Shown piece after piece: positions 12,201 to 24,689 of a stretch of DNA of 64,000 nt; position 1 is the stretch's first letter, and every line of letters begins with the position of its first letter. A model generated the notes under the pieces. The model saw nothing but the letters and a program-made list of their open reading frames with translations. It was not told the origin of the DNA and searched no databases. The DNA comes from Cristatella mucedo (Eukaryota > Bryozoa > Phylactolaemata > Cristatellidae), in the NCBI GenBank assembly GCA_009760855.2, contig WPIO01000005.1, forward strand, positions 9,028,501-9,092,500, given 5' to 3'. Both the position numbers and the translations under genes were made by a program.

Positions 12201-15200
12201 CAGGAGAATAGATGTCGTTGCAGCAGAAATCAGCAGCTTAGCTGCAAAGGATCTGCTCTGTGCCCTGTACCTCGTAATTGAATGCTTATTAATTGCTGAT
12301 TGCTGATGGAATTTAGCTGCCCGTAGGTACCGTTATCGCCGTCTAACCTACTCAAATAGTTTCCCGCATTCCATAGACCAGAGTGCACCTGGGGAGGGGT
12401 AACGAGAGCTCACTGTCCATAGTCTCTGCAAGTGCTCGCTCCACCTGCGCACAGTCGTTTTAGCTTAGGCTGCCACAGCTTGTGCCTTTAGTCTCAGCTC
12501 TGAATGCAAACGAACTGGCTGCTTGGAATGCCAGCCACTGACAGGCCTGGGTAAGATCACGTGCCCTCTCTCGTCTCAGCTGAACTTCCTTTCCGCGTGC
12601 ACGTTTGAGAAGTCGCTAGTACCACGGTTCTTTCAAGATCCACCAAGGCATAGCTCTTCTGGAGAATTTGATTGTTAGCGACAGCCGAAGCAATTGTTCC
12701 ACCGATCGTCAGAGAAAATAACTCCGCCGGCAGTGACGTTGACGAGAGCTGGCAGTCGGATGTAATCGAGACCAGCACAGGACATCGAGTAGTGCATAGG
12801 ACGAGAGCTGGCTGACGAATGCGATTGAGACACGTGCAGTCGTAAAGACGACTTGAAGCGACGAGGCGCAAGCTCGGTGCTTTACAAACGCTCGGTGCAG
12901 GATGAGCGAAGTCCGGAAAAGAACTTCTCAGCTCATTCTTTCTGTGAACATCAGGAAGCTGGTTGAAAGAAATACGAGCCTCTAGCTTATGCATACATGC
13001 GTATTCCTGTATTTTCTTATCTGTAGGAAGACACGGATGAGCAGTAGCCATCGATTGGTGTTGGCCTGTTGATTGTTCTGGAGCATTTTTGTATCGGTGG
13101 TGAATTTTTTGTGTCAATGATAGAGAAGACCGACAGATTTACCTCTGCTACATGTTCTTGTTTGCATTTTATAGATAGCGATATGCTCCATTAATGGTAT
13201 AGTACAGAGCCAGCAAAAATACTTAGTTTTATTATAAAAAAATCTTCGTGGCTAAAGGTTTTTTCCGGGTTTACATGTATTTTTTGGTTCCTAAAGAGGC
13301 CAGCATGAGAAATATCAAGCCATGGGATAGGCTCCGACCGCTGCTATACATTTTAGAATTTCGCAAAAACTTTACTTTATCTGCAAAGCAATGGCCTTTT
13401 AAGGCTGAGAAAATAACAGAGTAGCCATTGAGGCAATCATTGTTTCTAGTGCGTGTTTCAAATTGCAGTCTTTTCAATGCATAGCCGTAGAAGGTAGCGA
13501 TCAGAAGACAGGCGCACGACATAGTGGTGTAGTCCCTCTATTATTCCTGCTGTACATACGGAACAAAAAGTCCAAATGTGATGCCAAGATGCGCAAGGGT
13601 TGTGAGCCGTTGAGATTCACTTGGATTGCTGAATCCTATCAAGGATAGACACTCTTCCCTAGGTTGTAAGCCACGGCGTGAAGGTTGCGATAAGACGCGC
13701 GGAAGAGATCCGATTAGGCACTCTTGGTATTCGGGAGGTAATCAGGAACGTAATTTTAATGAAAAAACAACTACTGACATACCATAATCTCCTCCACCAG
13801 GGAAATGTAGTCTTAGTTCTACAATTCTTTTCAAATATGATGCATTGTAGAAATAAGAGAGATTATAAGTGGTTCGTGGAAAATGGAGAAAATTAGTAAA
13901 AGAAAAAGCGAGACGTTTGTGCTATGTTTGCACAAATCCTACTGCTCATTCGGCAGCGATCTTCAGTTGGTCATGGGAGGCGAGAGAAATGGTGACTTTT
14001 TCAACGTTTGTTGATTAGAACATCTGCAGGCTAGGCATTCCAATTCTAAATCAGCAGACTGCATATAACAGCCATCTGCAATAGGTCTTGAACTGCTATT
14101 ATAAAGGGAGTAATGGACTCAGTAGAAGTTATTCTGGTCAATGCTTTTACTTTCTACTTATACTGCAGCTCCAGCGATAGCAGTCCTAGGTCAGGCTTAT
14201 AATGCACGTAATTGAAGGTTTGATCCTTTGCAGAGTTGGAGACATTTACTTAAGAAACATTGTCTGGCCCCCAAATGGCATCTGCACTTATCAGACCCTG
14301 CTAAGGATAGCATTTTTCAAGTGTTCTACATCGCACTTCTAAGAAACTTATTCACAAAAATTTGGAATAAAGGTCTCCATAATGAGATGACGATGCATAC
14401 TCAAGATTCGCCCCGTTCAAATGAATTCTGTATAGTGCCCATTGCTGTTTGCAGTTTAATGAGGTTCATTAGGCGTATCGTAGACTAATCTTTACCAAGA
14501 TGAAGCTCATTAGACTCACGGTTTGAACTATCTCGGAAAGCACCGGCCCTCTTTGCCTATAAGCACTGCACGTGGTGCCCATAAAAAATATAGTAAGAAG
14601 TGTATTCAGTGGTTGACCTTACAAGCGGCACTTAATTCTATTAGCTCAGAGTGGGTAAGAGGGTCCTGCAATAATGTCAACACTACGCCATGGCTGCAGC
14701 AGTCTCTTTATTCCAGTCTATGTGGCCAAGCTCTTGGTCATTCATGATGACCTACGTGTAAGTCGAAGTCGAAGCATCTCTGCGATTAGCTATGTGCTAC
14801 GGCTGAGCAGAACCTAAGGGCAGAGCCCAGATCAACCGCCCCACTTTCAACGCAGCCAATCGGTTAGTGACATGGTCACATGAGATCAAAGAAGGAAGAT
14901 GTATGCAGCTCCGAAAGGATCACAGTCGCTGAGGTTTTCTGCACACTCTTCGTTAAATGCTAAGCTTCTATTGAACTATCCGCCATCTTCCGCATATCAA
15001 TTGGTGTGCGGAAGTTGCAAAATAATACAAGTCATCCTACGTTTGAGTCGTATTCTCCTGCAACAAATCGAGCAACCGCGGGTGAAGTGATTTCTGAGGT
15101 TCCTTTTATAGTTTGCAACAGTAATCTAGACGGCTTTCCTCTCCAAAAGCGTTTGTCAATTACCGAGCAGGAAACGCGGAAGATGAGCAACGGCAAACTC

Positions 15201-15482
15201 ATGTTCATTGTTACACTGTCTTAATAGTGTAATTACTAACGAAGCCATTAGGCGTGGACAATGCTGATTAAGTTACTCACAAAAGAGTACCGCTCTTTAA
15301 TGCTTCGGTAGCATAATTATCTATAAGTTGACCTACGATTGCTGATGCCTAATGTTAAACATTTCATGAAGTTAATATAGATTTCCCTTGTTTATGCTGC
15401 AGTATTCATCAATGCATTCAATGGGTGCATTGCTCTCTTATAGGTTCAGTTACCATCAGGCTCTTCTTATACATTGACTCAC

Positions 15483-15612
15483 CCGGTAGTGCGAATAATA
15501 TTGCTTGCACCAAGAGTATGATGGGAACCCATTGATAATACGGTATTTCACGCTCCTCGTCGGAGACTCCTCCTTTATCTACTTCAAAAAAGTCTGTGTA
15601 AGTATTTTGCAC
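15483..15612 (-). CDS. inx: Innexin exon 3 (end of loop 1, YYQWV motif, TM2)
   Basis: Encodes residues 84-126 plus one base. It begins V-Q-N-T-Y, which directly continues the Y-T-E-N-V-C-W of exon 2, as in known innexins. Next come an acidic loop stretch and the signature Y-Y-Q-W-V at residues 108-112, then membrane segment 2 (about residues 110-126, ending L-F-A-L-P). The acceptor is TTGTAG at 15613 and the donor is GTGAGT at 15482, in phase 1. The intron separating it from exon 2 is only 84 bp, whereas the next intron is 5.5 kb. The YYQWV motif is diagnostic for the innexin family. Confidence 0.93.
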
Positions 15613-15696
15613 CTACAAGTATGGAACATCTACGTGCGAGAGACCGCCAACTGCAATAAAGCAGACCGAGGCAAAGCGGTGCATCGCAAGCCCTAC

Positions 15697-15818
15697 CCAG
15701 CATACGTTCTCCGTGTACTCGATCCACTGGTCCGTGAACTCTGCCGGCGCGTAGCAAGCGATTGGTTCCTTTGTAAGCGTGTCAATTAGGATAAAGCCAG
15801 CAATGAGGACGAGAACTC
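15697..15818 (-). CDS. inx: Innexin exon 2 (TM1 and first half of extracellular loop 1)
   Basis: Encodes residues 44-83. A hydrophobic stretch (residues 44-57, V-L-V-L-I-A-G-F-I-L) forms membrane segment 1. It is followed by K-E-P-I-A-C and Y-A-P-A-E-F-T, then Y-T-E-N-V-C-W. Cys64 and Cys82 are the two loop-1 cysteines expected to form disulphides in the docked channel. The acceptor GTTGCAG at 15819 supplies GA, which completes the Gly codon begun in exon 1. The donor TGG|GTAGGG at 15696 is in phase 0. An open frame continues upstream to an ATG at 15849, but a TGA lies directly before it and the extension does not match the family, so the splice acceptor is preferred as the exon start. Confidence 0.9.
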
Positions 15819-17999
15819 CTGCAACGAGAATTAATCTAGCGGTCGTCATTCACGCTTCAGCGACAGCTGTTTTCGCTCGTTAGTGCTGCAAGACGAGCCC
15901 TTATTACGCTATTACCCAAAACGTTTTCTCGCTAGTCAGCTTCTTTAACTTGAAAATTTAAGGATTAAGTACGCTCACTGAACTTTCTCTATTTGAAAAT
16001 TTAGAAGGTAGTTATCTGGGTCGACACATTTGAATAGCGGGACTGCTTTTAGCAGGCCATCAAAAAAACTTCTAGGCCTTTAAACCTCAGGGATCGATTT
16101 ACAAATACGAAGTTTAATCAGGCATCTAAGCTGTATGGGAAACGGCTGGCCAATTCCGGATTAAGGGCTGGTGTTTCTTTAGCTCTCACTCCTACCTGAC
16201 CAATACCTAGCTAGTCTGCGTCTACTTTCGGTACCAGTAGCATTATCCTTTCATGTTCTCCTCGTGAAAAAAACTGCTGTCTTCATTTTTCTAAATCTTA
16301 GGTAAAGAAAGTAAATTACAGCTGATTCAATACCCTCATTTGCAAGCATATCTATACTAATTAAAGCGAGAAAGTCTGTCCGCCACGCGGTAAAATAGTG
16401 ACCAGTACTTTCGGAAGGATGGACTCCGTCACCCGACAAGATGGCACAGCGTTGTCTTCGATGACTAGTAATTCCGGATACAGAGCCAGAGGCCCAGTGC
16501 AGGCATATTACAGTTATGGGATTTCGCTTTAAGCATTGCGCTCCTTCATCGAGTTTTAACTATTAATTCCCTATTGACAAAGGCGAGAAAGGCTGTCCTT
16601 TTGTCACTCAGCAATATGGCCCCAGCGTTGTTTTTAATGTCAAATTGCGTGAAGGACATTGTGAGATGCAGATATGGTGAGTGCACTTGTAATGCTCCGA
16701 AAAATTACGGGCCCTCGCAGAGCCATGATAGACACAAGCAAAGTTATATTCGGCTTCTTTTTCAGCGAACAATGTCGCTTGCCATGCTACTGATGAGACT
16801 TATCGCTGGACCATTAAATCGACATGGACATCTCCCCTCTCAATCGCCGAGCAAGAGCCCCGCACACAAAACGACGAGGAGCTCTGCGAATTTGGAAGAC
16901 GACAATGAAGAGCACCAATGTGATGCTTTTGGAGTCAACGACGAGGTCGTGCAAGCGTTTGGCGTTGGTAACGACGAGCGGATGCACATTCACGCGAATG
17001 TGGCTGATGGTCCGGGGCCAAGTAGACAATCGTCGCATTCGAGCCGAAATTCCGCAAAGTTGGCCCTCAGGAAAATGCATACTTGCGCCGGGAAATGCGA
17101 TGTTCGATGCACTTGACAAAGATTGCACCGAACGCATCCCCAGCGTGGCGTCGGGTGTGTCGTAGCGCGGATGCGATAGTTGACGCTGAAAACGAGATTG
17201 GCATTCCTCCGTAGTATCTTGACATTCTCACCCCATCCGGGCTCCCGCCTCACGAGCACTCGCTCAAGCCTGGCATGTCCATTATGCTGTTGCGAAATCT
17301 TAACCCGGGGGGGGCTCAGCAACGACGCAAGGCGCATAGTGCGACGAGCGCATCGCGGTCGTGTTTTGCAGCCTCCATCATTGGCCGCAAATTGCCTAGC
17401 AACACTGTTTTTATCCCTCGCGCGCACTCTCGCCCCTGCGAGGGCGGTGTTTCCCATTCGAGTGGCGAAAGCGAAAACTTTCCATACGCATATCTTTCGC
17501 CATGACAACCAATAAATCACAAGGTCAGACGCGTAAACGCGTCGGTCATTCTTGGGGGGGGGGTGTTTTCGCTCGTGGGGGCAACTCTACGTGGCCACGG
17601 GTCAGTCATCCGGAAAACAATCAAACGCTATCCAGGTTCTGCGACGACAAAAACATTGTGTACCGCGAGGTGATAGACGTGTAAATGTATGTACTGTATT
17701 TCTACTATGATTCAGCAAAGGGAGTCCGCAGGCTCACTCGTAGACGCAGAAGAAGCTCAGCCCCTGCCGCTTCCGCTGCAACGTAGCAGCGTAGCTCGAT
17801 AAAATACCATACGGCGCGGGGAGCGTTGCAGTTAAATGTAAAGTTGCATCGAGCATTCTCAGCCAGCAGCAACAGCACATGGCTTTAAATCGCACACGAC
17901 TTACGTAAGTTTGCTGTTGCCGAGGCACAATATTGCCGCCATTTTAAGTACGAGTATTAGAGGCCTAATCAAGTTTGAAAGCCTCGCAAACGGTCCTGT

Positions 18000-18135
18000 G
18001 TATAATTTAGTCTCAGGACAACAGTTAAGCCAACGCGGTACTCTATCCAGGTGCTTTACACTTGCCACAGGCTTCGAGCCCACGACCCAGGTGACTAAAG
18101 GCGAGCACCTAAGCCCTGGGTCAAACAAAGATAGT
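18000..18135 (-). mobile_element. Short SINE with LINE-like 3' end
   Basis: Minus strand: CCAGGGCTTAGGTGCTCGCC, then GGGTCGTGGGCTCGAAGCC (B-box-like), then GTGTAAAGCACCTGGATAGAG. Confidence 0.55.
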
Positions 18136-18744
18136 TATACAATATTAAACAAAGAGCGGGAGGCTTAGGTGAAGCGAGACAATAGGGACGAGACAATAGG
18201 GGCGGCGAGGGTGAGTTCAGCTAATGGATAGAGCTCCACTTGAGCTAACAGCTGTGCGGACTGAGCCAAGCTGAGCTGCAACGCATAATCCTGGCTACAG
18301 TGATTTATCCAACATCATCATGATGAGAACTCAATGAGTGAAAAACCCATTGAGACTTACCACAACGCACTTTCGTGCGGCTGATATCAACATTTTAAGA
18401 GTCTGGTGCTTTTTAGGCTTGCACCAACAACCTGCTGGTGCGTTACTCTTAAATTACAGTGGCATCCTATTTTTTAATTGCGAAGAAAACTCGAAAGAAC
18501 TGCCTGGCGACGCTTCACAAAGTCAGAATAAGTTACGAGTCAAGTACTTTTGCAACCAAAGCAGCATCAAGATACAGAATGATGGCGCTCCAAGTAAAGT
18601 CGGCTACGTCTTTAGTAGTTGTATCGCCTCTGACTCGTGGCCCCTGCGTTGCCGTGTAGCCGCGCTTTGACTGGGCGCTTCTGCTCCGTGTCCGATCCCC
18701 TCCCACCGCCACGCCCTCGCTCCCTCTGTGCCGCGACTTCGATA

Positions 18745-18978
18745 CCTAATTAGAGTAAAAAGAAGTTTAAAACGCACCTGTTTATTACAGCATTTGGTGG
18801 GTCTTTGCGATTCGACTTTCGTGTGCACGTACCTGCGCTCACACTGTGCCTGCAGCTTTCCCATGTTACCACCAATCATTTGGTAGCGGTTTCTATATAG
18901 CAACTGTAAAGTGCGTAGAAAGAGATTGAGTTCTCCGAGGGCGCTATACAAATATATTGTTATTATTATCATTACCGC
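18745..18978 (+). mobile_element. Family-1 LINE 3' UTR and tail
   Basis: Co-linear with the last 250 bp of the 51-53 kb copy, from the end of the ORF (AAACGCACCTGTTTATTACAG) to the stem-loop and an ATT-rich tail. Lies in innexin intron 1, antisense to the gene. Confidence 0.75.
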
Positions 18979-19166
18979 CGCCGGAGCGCCGATCGAACGG
19001 CTGCAGTGCAGCTCCAGCGAACGAGCGGACACCCGGCAGCCACGATTCGAAGCCACCATCGCCACAGCTCCTTAGCCCCGACACCGACCAGGTCTCCGGG
19101 TCGCCACGGGTCAGCCCACTTTCGACGGAAACGCCGCCCCGATTCGCACATCCGATTCTTGCGATT

Positions 19167-19223
19167 CGTCTCACGTCTTCCCGCGGTTGTCTCACGTCTG
19201 CCGGTCGTCCCGCGGTTGTCACG
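19167..19223 (+). repeat. Short imperfect direct repeat
   Basis: TCTCACGTCT followed by CCCGCGGTTGTC occurs twice in a row. Confidence 0.7.
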
Positions 19224-19794
19224 CCGCTGCCGGATGCTGAGCGGCGTGACCAAAAGCAGAACGCAGCTTCTGATCCTGAGCGGATGCGCTCGTGGCGGCC
19301 TCTGTCGCTGTACTTGCGGAGGTCTACGGTGCCGCCGGCGACTTGCGAAGGCAGAGCGGGGAGCCGGGGTGCCGGGGTGCCGCGCTGCTGAGTGCCGCGA
19401 AGCTGCTGAGCTGGGGCGAGCGGCTGGCTGGCGGCGCTAAACCGCGTGTGCGCTTGAGTTCGAACGCCTTCGACGAGTTAGCAGCGGCTCGCGCTAGATA
19501 CACGAGCGGCCGGCGTCAGCAGTCGATCGGACTAAGACTCGACGAGACGCCTCTGCCGCTACCTCGCGATCTGCTGCACGCAGCAGAAGAACCGCGAGCG
19601 GCCGACGGGTAGCGGTACGAGCGACGGTGACGCTCTGTCGATCGAGCGCTTGCCTCGATGGCAAAGCGCCGGCACGATGTATCGGTCAGGTACGACAGTC
19701 CTAAGAATTGTTAGCGGCTCCAGAATTGGAACGACAAGAATGTGCCACAATATCCGGTTTAGACAGTGTGGAAACACATTTAAAGAGATAGTTT

Positions 19795-19862
19795 GTCAGC
19801 TGTCCCTTGGGTTTCGAACCAGTCGGCCGTGGCAATTGGCCTGAGCTGTAAGCGCTCTGGGC
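19795..19862 (-). other. tRNA-like promoter relic
   Basis: Minus strand carries ACAGCTCAGGCC and GGTTCGAAACC spaced as in polymerase III A and B boxes. No full cloverleaf could be drawn, so this is probably a SINE or tRNA pseudogene fragment. Confidence 0.3.
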
Positions 19863-20658
19863 TTTTTCAGCGCGGCTAGAGAATAGGATGATCTACGCAC
19901 GTACATTGAAGCGATGCGCTTATTATGTTGAGGTCAAAGGGCCCACTTGATTGCAGCCGCGCTTTACTACCGTCGGTATACTTAATTTTATATGCACTGC
20001 ATCCGCCACTCTCTGCTAGTACTTGGAGGAGTGGCTCCAGCAATATTTTTTCTTGGCAACATTTGTCTCTAGCAATATTTGCACTAATCACACGTGCTAC
20101 GCTAGCGGCGAAGGAGTGGTTAGAAGTTAGGTTGTTAGGTACAAGTAGTAGGTAGAAGTTAGCTCGGTAGCCGCCACGGCCCTTGGCAGCAATCGCCTCT
20201 GAACTCGAAGAGCAGAGAGCTGAGGCGACCGACTGGGGTGCCCTCTCCACTTCCGGCGCGACCTTGGACGAAGATGGCGCCCGCCGCCTATGGAAAGGAA
20301 AGTACCGGGCGCGCCGGCAGCGAGCGGGCGGAAGAGGCGGGAAAGCCCCAGGGGAAAGTCCTAGGCCACTCGCGCACGAAAGAATGTGGGCGGTCTCGCT
20401 TCGCCGGCAGATCGCAGCAGGTGCAGAAGTCATCGCGCCCGCCGCGCATATCAGCATAGCGCATGTCATGGAAGTGCGGCATGTTGCATGCCGTGCCATG
20501 GACGTCAGTCATAGATGTCAGCGGATGGCGTGTCGTGGACGTCGGTTATGTCATGGATACCATGACAGTGGCATGTCGTGTGTCGTGCAAGTCACTGCGG
20601 TGGGCACCGATGGGCGGCGGCGGCCACGGCGCCACGAGAGAGAAAGCGCGAGGCTCAC

Positions 20659-20785
20659 CCACGGTGATCCTGCTGCTGAGGCGGTCGCAGCCGTCGTCGT
20701 CGCCTCGCTTGAAGAGCAGCAGGCCCTCCTTGATGATTTCGGCGTAGTTGCCCGCACTCTGCGGTGCGTCGTCGTCGTCTCCCAT
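20659..20785 (-). CDS. inx: Innexin exon 1 (N-terminal cytoplasmic segment)
   Basis: First coding exon of an innexin, a four-pass membrane protein that forms invertebrate gap junctions and hemichannels. The ATG at 20785 has a good context (A at -3, G at +4), and an in-frame TAA lies five codons upstream. It encodes residues 1-42 plus the first base of codon 43. The segment ends with an acidic run followed by D-R-L-S-S-R-I-T-V, which matches the conserved D-x-V-D-R-L-N-x-x-x-T-V element just before the first membrane segment of innexins. The donor GTGAGC at 20658 is strong and leaves phase 1, which the acceptor of exon 2 requires. The exon lies in a GC-rich, CpG-rich block, as expected near a promoter. 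An additional upstream non-coding exon cannot be excluded. Confidence 0.75.
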
Positions 20786-21150
20786 TTGGAGTGCCCGTTA
20801 GCCCAGCCGGATCTGAGCGGACAGAGCAGACGGAGCGACTGTGACAGAGCGACTAGAACGTGCGTCGGGCGAGCTGCACGGCCCTTCCATCCCTGGGCGG
20901 AAGGCGGAGCGGACGACGGGAGTACGACTGAGGACCGACGGGAGTACGACTGAGTACCTCCGTGCTTCGTCGTCTCCGAAATCCATCTCAGCATTACGCA
21001 CACATTCAGCGCGCGCACGTATTACCCGTACCGTCGAAAGTATTGCGTACAAGTGCCGCAGCAGCAGAGCCGACAGTAATAGGTTCCCCGGTAGCAGCGC
21101 AGCCTGCAATGGCATGGCGAGGTCTTGTGCGTTCGCTCGGTAAAGAAAGG
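20786..21150 (-). promoter_or_regulatory. Putative innexin 5' UTR/promoter region, GC-rich
   Basis: GC- and CpG-rich sequence immediately upstream of the innexin ATG. An AT-rich microsatellite (21155-21218) follows further upstream. No TATA box is obvious at a suitable distance, so a dispersed CpG-island promoter is likely. Assigned by position and composition only. Confidence 0.3.
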
Positions 21151-21154
21151 ATGG

Positions 21155-21218
21155 TGATATATAAATATATAAATCTATATATATAGATATAGATATATAT
21201 CTATATATATATACAGAA
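21155..21218. repeat. AT-rich TATAGATA repeat
   Basis: Alternating TATATA and TAGATA units with several local palindromes. Confidence 0.85.
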
Positions 21219-21786
21219 AAGATGGTGATATATCCGAAAAGCTTCACTATGAATGAACGGTCGCCCGCCCGTCGGCCGGTATGCAGGCCAATCGAACCGT
21301 CTAATACGGGGTCATTTAGGCTCCCCCTGGCGGAGCGCCGCTCTCTTCTGGCGCCTCCCACCGTGCAGAGCGGCGTGCTCAGTATGCTCGCTGGCCCATT
21401 CTCGCTCTGACGCGCTAAGTTTCGCTATCAGTCTCGTGTAAATCAAACAGGAAGTGAGTGCGTCCTTCTTTGACGAGCGAGCGCGTCTTTCTCGCTCGCT
21501 CGGAGTCGCAGCCTCCACATCGACGCCAGCCATCAGATGAAAGCGTGCTCTGATTTGATGACGCCACCGACTTCTCGATACAGCCGCCAAAGAATGCCCC
21601 CCCCCCGTTTGCGCCCGAGCTGCAGCTTCAGGTCAAGCAGCGGGCTAGAGCTGCGTGCCGTAGCCAATACTTTTGTAAACGCTCTGCTCACAACATCCAG
21701 CGTGCGACGCTCAACCGCTCGCTGTGCCAGGTTCAGCAATAGCGTCTGACCGTGCACTATTATCATCTCTCTTTATTTTTATTTCT

Positions 21787-22135
<349 letters not shown>

Positions 22136-23432
22136 AGTAGGCACTTCGACGTAACGTGAAAAATGGATCAGCAATAGCATGTAGCGTCTCGAGCAAGTCG
22201 TGTTGCGTTCTACCTAGATAGCTAGCTGGGTGAGTGAGCGTCAAATAAACACCACGATTGTGAGCAATAACGTTTTCATTTGTTGTGCGTCTTGCCACTT
22301 GCATGAAAATCCTGGCTAAGCGGCCATCGTTTTATACGACCCTTGGCTATAGCAATGCACTTAATCATGGACAGGTAAACACTCAAAGCTCACGGAAAAA
22401 GGCAAGTTAATCATGGCACTTAACACTTGCATATCCCTCGCGCCTCTAGTCACGATGTCCGAGTTTCGGTATCGCAGAGCCGCAACCTGACTTCGACCGC
22501 TTTCTAAATAGCCTCTCGACTAACGAACCAAACGTGCGCTTACAAAGGGCTTCTGAGCTGCGGCAGGTCAGCTGCCTGGCATTAGGGCGCCGAGGCGTTA
22601 GGTCGGCGGCTTGCGACTTAGTAGAACGCGCCGACGGCGAGTTCATTTTAAATGTGATGCGTCGTGGGCCAAACATGCGCCGCCATGCGAAACACGCTGG
22701 CGTCACTGCAGAAACTGCGACGGGAAAACCCGAATATGTGTCTCAGATTGCGCGCAACGCGTGGTGTCACGGCGCCGCACCACGCCGCCGGCTGGGGACG
22801 TATCGCCGCCAGGACGCACAGCTCAACGGCTGCACAACCCTCGCTGACGGGCCAGGTTCTGGCCTGGCCGTTGATAAGCCTTTGTAGCTGCCGCCGCGTT
22901 TGCAACGATGAATGATTACGGTTCGAAACGCATCGATAAGGTCGGCTAGGAGCTTCGGGTGAGTGCCTGATAGCACAGAGGTTTCTTGCGAGTTTCCCTC
23001 GCACTCTGCATCTCGTCAGATCCCGGCGGAGTATCAAGTCCACAGGACTGCATCTTGGCGTCGCGCTCCGAGGCCCAAGGCGCATTGGCGCGTCGATCTC
23101 GCTGTCGACGCGGCCGCGCCGGTGCGCCGCAGGAAAAAAGGCCGACGCGGCACCCGCAGCAGCGTAGCTAGCGATGCGGCGCAACTTGGTCGTAAGAGTC
23201 ACGACAAGCTCGGTCCGCTTAAAGAGTCCGAAGCTTCGGCGCAGGCGTACGCGCGTCCACCCTGGGCTCTATTCGGCGGTGGGAGGAGTGCGCGTGCGTG
23301 GAGGGGGGTCCGGGGAGAGCGGCCGCGAGAGGAGACAGGCCGCGAAGGCGTGCCACTGACTGCGGCCGGCGCTCGCTCCGCGAGCGCACGAGCGGCACGA
23401 AGAGCGGTCGCGCGCCTTCGCGGCCGCTCCGA

Positions 23433-23433
<1 letters not shown>

Positions 23434-23484
<51 letters not shown>

Positions 23485-23493
23485 TGCCGCCGC
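23434..23493 (+). repeat. (CCG)n trinucleotide run
   Basis: About 20 CGC/CCG units in a GC-rich island. It encodes poly-Arg, poly-Ala or poly-Pro in the three frames but has no sign of being translated. Confidence 0.95.
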
Positions 23494-24681
23494 TCTTAGT
23501 CGCGCTCGACTCCTCGGCTCATTATCTCGTAACGCGCTCCACCTGCTGGCACCGAAGGGTCTCGTTCGGTCGCCCGCATCGCACGGCTGGCGCGCAGCGC
23601 GCCCAGCGGCGGCGACGCACGCTCGCTCGCTCGACGCGCTCGACGCCGGCGCAAAGTCCGAGTGCAGTCGGTCGCGCAGCGGTCACGCGTCGAGAGCGCG
23701 TCGGAGCGGCCCGCGTTCGAGCGCGGACTTTCTAGCTGGCACTGGCCGCGGCGCCCGGCTCCCGGCCAGTGCGATGGCAGCGACAGTAAACGCATGCGCA
23801 TCGCCAGATCGCCGCGAAGCCGCCGGCAGCCTCTCGCAGCCTGCAGAGGTGTCTTAGAAGATAGGGTGCGACCTCAGCAGCCGAGCGAGTGTCTGACGGT
23901 TTGAGAAATCCAAGCACGGCACCGACTCGCCGTCGCACTCACCTCCGCGCACGCTGCGGCGCACGCCGCTGAAGTAGCCGCCGCCGCCGCTGCCGCCGCT
24001 CGGACCGAGCCGAGCAGCGTGCAGTAATTCGGTAACGCGCTTCAGGCGCTCGACGAAGGAAGCGACTGAGCGAGGCGCTGCCGCTGCCGCAGACGGGCCC
24101 TGGCCGGCAGCGCGGCGTCGCAGGTAGATAAGACGACGCAAGGTGCGGCGCCTTGGAGTCGCACTGCGCCGGCGCCTGTCCCCTGACCAGCCCGACCTAC
24201 GACCCGCGCGCGCGCGAGCGCCGCCATTAGTCGTTTCCAGCGCATCGCCGGGGCGCGCGCGCGCGTCGCCGTCACACACCACCGCGGAGCAGCTCCACTG
24301 CCAGCTGACAAGAGTGCGCGCACGGGTCCGACGGCAACGTGGGAGCAGTGGACCGTCGGAAGAGTTCCCTCTCCTCCGGCGCGCCACGGCCGGAAGCGAA
24401 AAAAGAGCTTCGCACCTGTATCGCGACGGGCCACTCACCGTCAAGTCCGCGCGATATGGACGTGGAAGCTCTCGAATGACGAATGACGCCACCGAGACGA
24501 CGGCTATCTCGCGGGTTCGCGCTAGCGCGAACAGCTCGCAGCACTCGTCTCGCCGACTGAATTGGACCGTGACGGCGGCGCGATACGGGACCAGCAGCAA
24601 TGTCTTCCTGAAGCGACCGGACGCTGTCTAACCGGCCTCCTTCGTTCGAAGCTTCCCCGCTCTCCGGCAGAAGGCGTCGCG

Positions 24682-24689
24682 TATATAAG
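24682..24689 (+). promoter_or_regulatory. TATA-box-like element in the GC-rich island
   Basis: TATATAAG, a good TATA consensus in otherwise very GC-rich surroundings, so it stands out from chance. A start site would be expected near 24712. No plus-strand gene was traced from it. Confidence 0.3.

Larger units (their letters stand above)
9934..15482 (-). other. Innexin intron 3
   Basis: A 5.5-kb phase-1 intron carrying an antisense LINE fragment (10.8-11.6 kb), a second-family LINE 3' end (12.0-12.2 kb) and a TGCG-type repeat. Most of 13140-15480 is unremarkable AT-rich sequence. A 186-codon minus-strand open frame at 12557-13117 has no recognisable domain and contains short internal repeats. 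Confidence 0.6.
15819..20658 (-). other. Innexin intron 1
   Basis: A 4.8-kb phase-1 intron. It contains a SINE relic (18.0 kb), a plus-strand LINE tail (18.7-19.0 kb) and the edge of the GC-rich island, including a short imperfect direct repeat at 19167-19223. A 180-codon plus-strand open frame at 16574-17116 shows no family match. Confidence 0.6.

Noticed and set aside
12557..13117. 186-codon minus-strand ORF in innexin intron 3
   Set aside because: No recognisable domain, non-ATG or poorly placed start, internal short repeats, and it lies within an intron of a gene on the same strand.
20551..21361. Long minus-strand ORFs overlapping the innexin first exon
   Set aside because: Different frame from the family-matching peptide and Arg/Ser-rich composition expected from GC content.
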